64,000 nt of DNA from Progne subis subis. Its lineage: Eukaryota > Chordata > Aves > Passeriformes > Hirundinidae. Of the stretch, positions 27,501 to 39,500 are shown in pieces (position 1 is the stretch's first letter; each line of letters starts with the position of its first letter). The position numbers and the translations under genes were made by a program. The notes under the pieces were generated by a model. It ran no database searches. It saw only the letters and a program-made list of their open reading frames with translations, and had not been told where the DNA came from. The stretch lies in contig JAKJHU010000030.1 in NCBI GenBank assembly GCA_022316685.1, positions 4,657,058 through 4,721,057 of the forward strand, read 5' to 3'.

Positions 27501-30500
27501 ATCTCCAGGGTAGAATGAAAAACCTTTCATACCTTCCGATACATCTGGACCCTTCATAACCAATTTTGGATCAAAGAAAGCCAGATGGTTTCTTTGAAAA
27601 TCAAGATCAGGATGTGGTACTTTGGCAATTTAGGAGAGGATTGATTTGTGTCCTTTCACTGGTATATTAGGGATGTTTTGCAGGTTAGAGGTGTCCTTGC
27701 ATTAGGACTCAGCGTGTCCAGTACTGGGCAGTGTCGATAATAAACTGCTCATTGTATGTTGAGTCCATCATACTACTGCCCTCCTAATGTTTTTACATAC
27801 GACTTTTGGATGCTGTGCAATTGTCCCAACTTCTGGCTTCTGTCCAGCTCTTGTTGGTGGCATGTTGTAAGCTGCTAGCAGCTTGCTCATTGCTGCTTCT
27901 TTCCATGGAGTTATTTATTACTATTGCTTGAACCAGAGGAAGTGGTATAAGCCTCTCCTGTCAATTTCACCACATACAGCATTTATCCCTTTTAGGATGT
28001 TCTTGGAGCTAAATTCCTGTCCAGAATAGTTCCTGGGTTTCATATCAACGAAGGAATTACGTGTCTCTAGATTTGAGTTCTAAAAGACATTTTGGTCTTT
28101 TTCTTTTCTGTTTACAATACTGACTAACTGAATAGCTTGAGAGTCTGTGCTGACAAACTCTGCAACAGTCTTTGTGAAAAGATGTAGTCTTTGTGAAAAG
28201 ATGTATCATATAGGCTGTGCTGAGACTTCTTATAATACTAGACATAGATAGTCACTCATTTTGCTTACACTCTTCCATTACTTGCTTTCCTGAGCAGTGC
28301 TTTTGTAGCTGAAAGCTGTTGTCTGTACTTTGTCCTTACCCGTGCCAGCTATTATGCCTTAGCTGGCAGATCCAGAAATGACAAGCACTTGGCAGGGCAA
28401 GTTTCTCATTGCTTGGAGGATCCTCAAAACCCTCTTGAGCTAAAAATGAATGTATGGAACTGTCTTGGTTTAGAGACAAATTTGGGGGGAAACCCCTGTA
28501 TAGGATCCCTCTGGGAAGCAAACCCAAGTGGCTCCTCCCTCTAACTAGTCCGGGGGAAAAAAAAAACCCACCTTTTTGGAGAAAAGTGGAAAAAACTATT
28601 TTACTAAACAAATAAAGTGCATACAAGTATAAAGAATGAATAATATGAAACAATAAAACCTCTCATTCTGAAGCGAGATGGCAAATTGAGAAAGTCCTTG
28701 CCGTGGGTGTAGCTCGGCTCTCTCTCAGTCTCTCCTCAGTCCCAGTCCCTCCAGGCGCTGCTGGAAAATGCCGAGCTCCAGGCCCCGGTGGGCCGCAGGT
28801 GCAGCCCCCAGTGCTCCCCTGGGTTTTCTGTCCAGAGCAGGTTTAAACAGTTCCAAGAAAAAGGAAAAAAAAACAGTCCAGGGAACTTCTCTGCCCTACC
28901 TAGCTGAAACTAACTAAAAGCAAAAAGATCTCTGTCCTGCAGTCTCTCCAAGCCTCCGCCGAACACCCCGTCTGCAGAAGAATGTGGAGGAGTCAGGCAG
29001 TTTTCTCAAAACAAACTCCGCGCTTCTGCTTGCTCTTAGAACCAGTCTTAAAGGCACAGGACTCAATATACAGCACAAACAGAACAGACAATTGGGGATA
29101 CAAGCATCATAAAGTTACCCTAGGACAGGAACATATGCAGAGTACATGTTTATATCCAGAATCACTGATATGAAAGTGAATTGGTTGTCAGCAACTGGAA
29201 TTCTTCAAGGTAGTTTCTCCATGTGGATCTTTGCTTGATCCTGTTCTTATCTTTTTTTTGAGACAGGAAGTACTAAGATGGCACTTTCTTGCACAGCATT
29301 TAATTACATTCAGAATGCCACATAATGGATGGGTGTGTCTTACTGTGCTCTGACGGTGTAAAATGATTAAGTGGCTTATGGGTTACAGTGATAGTGATGG
29401 GCTAACAGTTGGACTTGATCTTAAAGGTCTCTTCCAGCCTGGATGATTCCAAGTGCAATTAAAAGGGCTTTTTTGAGTAATGGAAAAATGTGATGGAATG
29501 AGAAGCTGTTTGATCCTCTAATTGCAGTTCTTATAACAGGAGCAAACTTTATAATTATTCAAGTGTCCTGCTACACTGTTAAGAGACTGTTGTCTCTTGG
29601 TTCTAGTTCTCTCAGTTACATTTCTCCATCAGATATCTGTCTGACATCAGATTCTCCTATAGCATAAATTTTGATTCTGATTTTAGACTTTTTTTGGAGA
29701 TTCTCTAGAGAACTTGTTTTCCACATCTCTTCTTAGAAGACCATGCCAGATATCACAATCATAAATCTACTTTCTTTCCTTTGTTTTTTTTGATAAGCAG
29801 TGCATTCAAGAAAAGCATTTATTTATGTGATATCTTCACACAAAGATGTGAAGATATCTTGTGTCCATCTCTTGTGAGAGAGACAGAAATTGACTGTTAA
29901 TCTTGGTTTGACACTGACTTTTAGAAAATTCACATTTATTTACCATCTTTTTATATTGGCAACATTTATCTTGATAATTCTTTGGGAACTCCCATGGATT
30001 ATTTAACAGAATGTATTTGCTGTACATAAATTGTAATTTATATATATAATAAAAAAGACTTTTGCTATTGCTGGGTTTTTTTCTCTGTTGTAGAAAAGTC
30101 TGCTAGAGATTGAAGAAAAACTGGAAGGTTTAAAGCCTGTACCTGAGCCTCAAGGCAAAGGAAAAAAAATACTTATTCAAGAGATAGAGGATTCAGACAG
30201 TGGTGAAGGAAGAGGGGAAAATACAGAAGAATGTGAAAGACGTGGTGGAGATGAAAGTAATGTCTTGTTATTTCCTATTTTATTTTAACCTAAGGAAAAA
30301 AATCATTGTCTTTGAGATTGTAGTGTTTATTCACACAATTCTTCCATATTGTCTTGCAAAGAGTTTTGCCTATTCAGAGACTAAACTTATATTGACTGGT
30401 TAAAGTAGATACGAGGGTGAAATCTAGAATCCAGTTTTATTACACATCTTTGTAATTCTTTCTAGAATGGGCATAAGAGAGACAAATGGAAAATGTTGCT

Positions 30501-33500
30501 ATAAATCACCTCCTTCTCTTTGCCCTGTGCAATTTTACACCTGTCCTTTGATGTGGACTCAGTTAAAAATTTCTTCTGCGAAGAGAACATTTTGTGTTCC
30601 TGAGATCTTTCTCTCATACAGCTTTCCTGCCTTTCCACCAGCACATTTTTCTTCTGCATTTTTCTTCCCTTGCTTGCGTCAAAGGGTGTAAAAATGTTCA
30701 AGTACAATTTGTCGACGTGTAATTTTTGTTGTTGCTTGTTTTGGGAACTATATTTTTTTTATTGTAAGAGCTCATCTCTGTGCACTGGAAGTTTGTATTA
30801 GAGATAAACAACGTGTAATTCTTGCACAGGATGTAGTTTACAAGCAGTTTAAATGTATCTCCCATCCCTGGATTACTGTGTGATTAACTGCAAGGCTCTT
30901 GGGAGGAAGCCACTGACATGATCAGAATCCATGGCTTGCAGGAGGAGGTGAGGCAACAGGGGCTAGGAAGGCTTGCACTGGCAGGTTGCTTTTAGATTCA
31001 GCTGCAGGGCTGGCCTCCAGCCTGCAACAGAATAAAATCCTTAGGCTAATTTCACCCTTCTTTCTGTTGGTTATGTTGGTTCTTTAAGGTGTTACGGCAT
31101 GACTAGCTGTGACTTTTATGTTTTCTGTGTTTTATCTTGAAACCAAATCAGTCTGTGGGTTTTGCAGCTTAGTCGTGAATGTTAGAGTGTACGTGTGTGA
31201 TATAAAAATGTTTTGTTGGCACACAAGATTAGGGGAAATACATCAGTTGATGTCTACCAAATCTCCTAAGCTAAAACCTTGGAAGAAAGGGTGCATCATG
31301 TCCTTAGCCTTAAATGTCAGTTCATTTGGGGTTGTTTTCTATTGTGAGCGTTCAGATGACTGTGTGCCTTCTAGCTCCATAGGAAGACTTCCATTCTCTT
31401 GATGAAAGGTTAGGCCTTTAAACATAGGGAAGATTGTCAACTGACGCCAATGGCCTGTGTGTTTCTGTGATATACATAAGTATTTCTGAGATTTAAGTGG
31501 CAAGCATTTTCATAGATTACTCTGTATTTTCTTGTACAACTAGAAACAAATATGAATTCAGTTCAGGTAATGAATAAAAATGTTCTGTGAACCTAACAGC
31601 AATAAGTAGACTAAAATGTAGTCCTGTAATCACAGGTAGTCCAGTAGCCCATGTAGTCCAGTCATGCAGTCACATTTATTTCACACTCTAGTTGATAAGC
31701 CTAATGCATTCCTACTAAACTTAGAATTTAGAGATTGGAAAAAAAATCAAAATATTTTTTTGTTTTCTTTAGGGTTGAAGAGTTGATTTCTGAACTTTGA
31801 ACAAAACAGTCTAAATAGAGTGTAGACACTCTTCATCCTCTGTTTAACTGAAAGCAAAAGTAAATAGAGCCATTTCTGTCCAATAGGAATGGAAAATTGC
31901 TTGTGTCCTAAAGACTTTAAGAACCAGTATTCAGACACTGCAAAACCTAAAAAATCATATATGTGCTTGACGAAGCACCTGGTATTTTGACATGTTTCTA
32001 GAAGTTATAACCTCAAGTGATAAATACAGTGTAAAGATAAATTGATGTATTTTAAATAGCCCCTTTTAATTAAGACAAATTTCTTGAGCTGTGTGATATT
32101 TACTTGATCTATTACTATATTCTATTCTATTCTATTCTATTCTGCATTCCCCAAACTTCAAATATTCCTATTAAGAGTTTCAGTGGGTTTTTTTCTTAGT
32201 TTTATGATGGTCCTTCCATTTAAAGTTTGTTATTTTAGTAATGACATAAATTAAAATTCTTTCTAGTGTGTATTTATTGTCATTCTGGTCAAAATTCTGT
32301 CCAGACTTTTCAGTACCTTTCTTCAAATTCTCCTCAGAATTTATAATGTGTCTTGAATTTTTTTCCTTAAGAAAAGTTCAGAAATACTGGTATTTTTTTT
32401 TAGCTCAGAATACTGCTTTCATGAATGCATTTCTCTGCAGAGACCAGTACAGGAGCATTGTTTTTGAAGACTGAAACTAAAAGACGAGAATTATATTTGA
32501 GAAGTATAGCCGTACATTTTTTTGCATGCTGTTTACTCAGACCTGAAATATTTAACCAATTAGTGTTACCCAGCAGCTAAACAAGGTAACGATCAGCATG
32601 CCTATTGTCAGGGGACTCCAGACTCCAAATAATAGCAATGCTTCCTGTTTAGTCCAGGACTGGTTCTATGCACTTCATCTTTAGGAAATTTCCTCCTGCA
32701 TTCAGGAATTACACATTATTCAAATTAATAACATTGACATCACATATTGTGTGCCTGCCTTGCTTTTTCTTTGTCTGTAGAAGCTGGGATGCTCTTTGAC
32801 AGTGTTTTGCCATGTTTTGTAAAAGCTCGTCCTATCACCTGTTTGTCTATGACATTTAAATTTTTTTTTCTGTCTTGGTGTATGTAAAATGGAAGTATTT
32901 TAGCATGTATTCTGAGGAAATTGTTAATATACTGGCTTCTTCATTCATCTGCCCAGCAAGCCTTTTACCACCATTCTCCCTAGTAAATAGACTTTAAACC
33001 TTTTGGGCATATTTGGTACCACCAATTGGATGGGTGGGTGGCTGTCTCAAATATAAATAATTTAAGTTTTACAAAAATGTCTGTGTAGGTAGATTTAGCC
33101 TATGATTGTTCCCCCTGTGGAGTATGAACTTATTAATAAGCATGGTATTTCAAAACAAGGACCTCAGCTTGGTAGGAGACACTAGAGGATCTATTGTTTC
33201 TACAAATCTTATGCTTTCCCATCCTGTTCAGTTTGATTTCAGTAATATTTTCTGTGTTTAAAAAATTCTTTCATTTTGGACCATCTGGAGTTCATCCGAA
33301 TGGAGTCAGTGTCAGATGCTTTGTTAAAGTCAATTGAAAGTATCATTCCAATATGTGAAAATTCTGTTGGACAGGTAATACATCAGGTTGAGGGAAGGGG
33401 AAGATAGCATCTTAATAGTACCAAAAAGGCAGAGTTGTTCCGTGATTAGTAGTATCAAGAGTCAGGCTCTGCAGAAATCTGTCTTTGAATACTGCAGTTG

Positions 33501-36500
33501 TAATCTGGTAGGAATTCAGCTGAATATAGAAGATTTTATTATCTAATACCCTTATTCTATGATTTTTCCTAAATAAATTTGTAATAAATAACAACGAAAG
33601 TTGAATGATCACAAGTATGCATAAAATGTTTTTTGACTTATTTAAATGAAATCTTCTTGAGGAGGGTTTGATAGCTTGTGATCTAATTTTAACATGCAAT
33701 CATTTGATTTGGTCATGGAAGAGCAAAGCGTCCGTCTCGTAATGAGCGGTATTTAAAGAGTTAATTTCAAGGTGAGCCCTGTACCATTCGACACCTCAGG
33801 ATAGGGGTTCCCTTGTGCCCAGCAAGGGGAAGTGAGAGCTTCGTAGTGATCCCTTCTCGAAACCAACCGCAGGTTACTTGTACGTAGGGATTTTCCGTAT
33901 CCTTAGCAGTGTTTTCTGAGGCAGATCAGTCCCCCCGGCGCTGGGCCGCTGCGGGCTCTGGTCGGTGTGGCTGTGCAGCCCCCCCGTCGCGGCAGGCCGA
34001 TAGTTCGCGCTGATGATGCGGCTCTAACCCGGCTCATTAACGCCCTCGCAGCCTCGGCGGCGGCAGCGGCAGCCGGGGAGCCCGCGATGGGCAACGCGCA
34101 CAGAAAGTCCCGCGGCAGGGGCGGCGGCAAGGCGCAGGACAGAGACGCGCGCAAACACAAGGACTCCGCCGAGAGCGCATTGAAAAAGGGTGCGTCAGAG
34201 AAGAAGTCGGAAAAGCTTTTGTCAGACCGTGAAGGCGAAGTTAATGGATATTTACGCAGTGATGAGAAGAGTGAAAGCGCCGAAGCTGAGGAATTCTCCA
34301 AATCGCATAGAGAAGGGTCTCGGTCGGCTGGTGGTGGCAGTTCCGCCTCACTTCCTCCTGCTGCAGCAAAACTAAAAAGTGAAGGAAACGAGTTATTTAA
34401 GAGTGGACAGTTTGGAGAAGCTGTGCTCAAGTACTCGGAAGCAATTGAATGTGTCGCTGGTCTAGGTGAGTGTAATTCCTTATACTTTAAATCTAGAACC
34501 GTTGAGATGATTTGGAGGAACGACAAGTGAAGGAATTTAGGCTGCCCCTGCGTTTTTGACAGGAGTTACCATGCAGTAAATCTCATCATTTCAGTAAACA
34601 GCAATTAACGTGACAGAAAATACAGGATAACGAGTGAAATAATGTTTTAATTTTCTTGGGGTAGAGCTGGTGGCATTTATTTATGTTTGAATACTTACAT
34701 ATTCTAGGCGACATGATAAAGCTCTTTATTGCTTTGCAGTGTCCGCAAACTGCATTGCTGCAGTGCAACTTGAAGTAACCAAATCTTTAATTCTTAAGTA
34801 TAATTTCAGTAGTACTATTCGATTTTAATTCTACTTAATTCGATTTAACTGCTTTTAGGAGAACAAAGTCCAGAGGATTTGAGTATCTTATACTCAAACA
34901 GAGCAGCATGTTACCTCAAAGAAGGGAACTGCAGTGACTGCATTCAGGATTGTAACAGGTAAATTAAAACCTCCCATGTAGACCAACAACATTCTTGGTG
35001 ATGATTAAACATTTTAACTGATATATTGCTAGTGCTCTTTGACTCATAACACTATCAATAAAGTCTGTTTCCCTGTCTAAATGACAAATATCTTTGTTGC
35101 GTAAATAATCACGGGGAAACTAAGAAAGGAATAACTTTTAACTTACTGTCTTACTGTGTAAGGGCAGTTTAAGCTTACTGTGTTCATAGAAATGCATAGC
35201 GGGATTAAAATTTTTAACATAAAAGCAGGTTTACAGTGGAGTTCTGCAGTAACTTATATGTAAAAGCTTTGTTAAGCCAGATGCTTGTCACAGTACTGGA
35301 ATTTGCTTTTGAGCACATGTATGGGGGCGGTGTGTGTATTCTCTGTTGGTTTGTTGTTTTGGTTTGGAGTTTTTAATATATACTTTATAGTTGTGAACAG
35401 TAATTATAGCTCTTAAGGAATTGAGCTAAAATCCTTTCTGCTTATTGTGGCTTTTAAGGATACAGGAGTTAGAGAAGATCAGACACCTTCAATAACTTGT
35501 AAACACAGTGTTCTACTAAATTATTATTCTATTTTTGATGTTTTGGGTTTTTTTAGTATTTCCATAGATTGAGTTTATAATACTGAGGCCTAAGGTGCAA
35601 AAAAGTATTTTAGAAGAGTCAGAAATCATATTAGTTAGTCAGTGGAGATTTTGTACAGCAGAACACTACTGTTAAAAAAAGCCCTCTAAAACTAAAAATA
35701 AAATGTTCTGTACCTTTGTAGTACAAAACTTACTGCATATATTCTGACATAATAAGTTCTCTGGAAAAAATTACTCATTAGTGCTATTTTGTTAAAATAG
35801 ATGCAGGACTGCAGACAGCTGGCCAAGATGGCATATTTAAGAGCCATCACATTTTTCTATTCAGGAACTTTGAAGTATGTAAGACTTAGCTGGAATCTGT
35901 AATACAGAGTTAGAAGCTTTTTGTTCTTAGTACCTAATGATAGTGTCCTTAATGTCATGTGTATTTCCTGGATGCACAAGGACTCATGATGCTTAGTGGT
36001 AAAATTAATACAGAGGTAGAAATAATTTAGAGACTGGGCAGCAGAACTGCAAACACATGTAGATGAGGCAATGTCAAATAAATCTTCAGTAGGCCACACA
36101 ATATAATAAGTGATCTACAAAGAGGTGGTTTTTAAAGTGAAAAATTATGTAGGGTTATTTTAGGAGAAACCTCCCCATGGCCTTCTAACTTCTAGCTTGG
36201 CCTTCTAACAGATTGCCCAGAGATGCTGGGAAGAGATTCTCTTGGAGGGTTTTCAGGCCCAGGTATGTTGAGCCCCAAGCAACCTTGTGATCTTGGAGCT
36301 CACTGTATCTGTAGCAGAAAACTGTCCTATTTCAGTCTGGATTGCTTTATGACTTCATGAAATCAATTGTCTAGACTCATCTTAATTTCAGTATTTCAAA
36401 AGTTTTATCTTTCTTTAGCAAGAATCATTGAAAAGAAGGTAGTCTTTGAGAAATAAAACCTTTGTGGACTGCTTCATATTGATGGAAAAGTACGTGGTGT

Positions 36501-39500
36501 TGGGAAGAATTCTAATTGCTCAACGTTGAGCTTGGTGTTGACCAGGCAGACAATCAGAAATGTAAACAGACAAAAGACAGGCAAAAACCTAAAGTCCGAA
36601 GAAAGACAGATTTATATTGCTGTCCTAGTCAAAGGGGTTTTAAGGTGCATGCTTTCATTTAAGGAAGAACTGAAAATCATGTAAGGAAGAGCAGCAAATA
36701 CTTTAAGTCCTTGTAGCTCTAGGCAAGACTTAAGAAAAATAGCTTTTGCTCTTAAGCAGATGCCATTACATTAATCATATCTTGGTGACGAGAGTGATGG
36801 AGCTTTGAGTGACATAAGCTGTAGTAAAAGCACTAACAATTTCAAAACTGGGTGTAATTTAGGGTGTTGATACGAACCACTCAGACCCATTTTCCTTAGT
36901 TATTTCACTGTAAGTGCCCTCTGAAATCACAGAGTTACATATAGTTGTGTATATCATAAAATATTTCTATTATTCTTATTTCAGTTACTCGTTTTCAATC
37001 CTGCATTTTTCTTTTTGTTTTCCCAGAGCTCTGGAGCTTCAGCCATTTGCCCTGAAGCCTCTTCTACGCCGAGCAATGGCAAATGAGTCAATGGAGCGGT
37101 ATCGACAGGCATACATTGATTATAAAACAGTCCTACAGATAGACAGCAGCATCCAAGCAGCAAATGATAGTGCTAACAGGTAACCCCATACAGAAATTCT
37201 CTGATAATAGTCAAAGAGAAAAACAGAATTCAAATTTGTTTGTTTTACATGCTCCCTCTATTCTGTAGCCTCAGAGTTGCTGCACAACTAGTTAATTATA
37301 GGTAGAGGGTTGGCTGTTCTTCTAGTTGATTTCCCGTAATTTCAGTTTTCCTCTCCTAGCAGTTGGTCCATTTCCTGTTTTCCAAAAATGTAATATTTTA
37401 AGTACTTTAAGTTTTTTTGGTTTTTTTTCAATAGTGCTTCTACTTGTTCTCTTTCCTAACTTGTATTTTATACTCTATGAAGTAATACTTAAGGCCCATG
37501 CCATTTCTCTGACATCCTGTTTCTTTTACATATTAATAGTCTTTCTATGGCAGCTGGAGATTGATGTTAAGTGTGAATCCTTCTGTATGCTGCAGTTGTG
37601 GAAATACTGAAGTAGCTTGATAAAGTGGTTGGCTACAAAAGCTTAGAGGCATAAAAAATATAATTTAATATTATTTTCAAGTATTAATACTTGAAATATA
37701 CTTGAACACAAGTATTAATACTTGAAAAATATTCATGGTGGTGAATTCTTACTGCCAAGAGAGATGTTCGAATTTGTCTAATTACGATTTAATACCATAA
37801 AGTTACAGAATAGCCATTAATCACTGAGCAGGAACCCACATGCATGTAACTTCTACAATGAAATCTTGTACAGTTGTTTATTCATAAGGCAAGGCCATGA
37901 GCACTTGCACTATTCATTAAAAAGTCCATAATATCTTTCTTTAAATTTTGTTTATTTGACCAGAGGAAATTGTGACACTTCATAATCTCTTAGAAGTCCT
38001 ATTTCTTTGATAACACAAAAATTGTTAGTGATCTGCTGTGCCTGCGGTAATAATAGAGCACTTGAATAACTGCTTATCCTGGTACTTGGTGTAATTATTA
38101 CACTTTTTAAAAATCTCATTGGCTTATTTTATCTACAGATACTCTTTTCATATTTCTCCTTGACTTGGGACTTGCTAAGTAATAAGCTTATTTCCCTTTT
38201 CCTCTTAACACTCTTCCTTTTCTCCTCTCTAGGCCTTCCTTATGTTTTTAGCCTCACTGCTCATTACTCTTTTCCTCCCTGGCAACCCATCACCTTATTT
38301 CAGCTGCTTCTTCCTTCTTCTCTTCTGCTGGTAATTCTTTTTTGCTTGCGAATTATTAGTTTCTAAACCGTAGACCTCCTGCGTAATTGCACTTTAACCA
38401 AATTCTTTAAAAAATACTTTGTCATTTGAAACTTCAACTGACACTGTACTAAAGCTTTCATTTTCATTTCCAAAGTAAGAGACCTTTCTAAAAACCAATT
38501 TTAAAAAACACCATTATTCTACTGCCTTTTAACTTAAAAAGACTACCCCAATTGTAATATTTTTTTTTTTTTTTTTTTTTTTTAATATTTAGATGATCAG
38601 ATCATAACAACCTTCTTTTATTGGAGGATTTCTTGGTTTTAAGTTTTCTGTGGAAGTAGGCTAGTGATGCTGTAGGATGCTGACAGGAAAAATTCATCAT
38701 CCTACTTGTGTCTGGAGGGGAGGTTGATAAACCATGTTGAAGCTTGTCTCTCTGTGCTTACATAGCTAAGCAGACTTTCCAAAAACCTTAGAATCAGTTG
38801 TATATTTTTAATACTCACATAAAATACAAGGATTTTTTACATCAAGCCTTTGCCAGATCATTTTGCAATCAAAAGGAAATAATTAAGAGTTTAGGTATAT
38901 AATGTAAACAAGTATAATAAAACCAGTTTATTTTAATAAATTTTATTTTACTAAACAGACTGTTTATTATGTTTATTAGATGATGTTAAATTGTGTCTTT
39001 TATTGGTTCCTGAGGTGATTTTTTTTTTTTTAGACAAACTGAAAGGACTGGCTCTTTTAATGGTGTGTGCCAAATAAGTGGAAATTGCATTTCAAGCATG
39101 CTTTTAATTAGTGATATTTTCCTAGCTTTGTGAACGTCCATGGATTTTCTACTTTGTATATTTTAATTTCATCTTAAATGTTCCGTTATTCACTTTACTC
39201 TGTTAGAAATGCAGAAGCTCTTATGCGTGGAAATATATTTATGCATTTCCTCCTACTAAATTGAAGATTCATTCCAGTTGTCCCAATTCCTTTAGTATCA
39301 GTGAGCAAATTGCATGAAATATCTTGGAAGCTATTTTTACAAAGTCCCATATGAGTACTGTACTGCAGAAAGAAATTTGTGATCAGCTCCAGAGCTGCAG
39401 GATTGTTGGGTCAAGTCATGGTTTTGGTATTTGTCCCAGCTTTTTCAGAAGACACACGTGCTTTTTAAACTTAGCATGGCACACAGGTATGCATCTTTGT

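Larger units (their letters stand above)
27020..30093 (+). other. SPAG1: SPAG1 intron (3.1 kb) hosting a solo LTR
   Basis: Between coding exons 8 and 9. It carries a 19-base tandem duplication at 28,167-28,204, the solo LTR at 28,461-29,127, a short CR1 remnant near 29,397-29,450 and a perfect 12-bp stem hairpin at 29,829-29,858. Confidence 0.75.

Noticed and set aside
33903..34526. 207-residue minus-strand frame opposite SPAG1 coding exon 10
   Set aside because: It is the antisense shadow of a GC-rich exon whose sense frame matches SPAG1; the antisense peptide is Ala/Ser/Pro-rich with no family resemblance.
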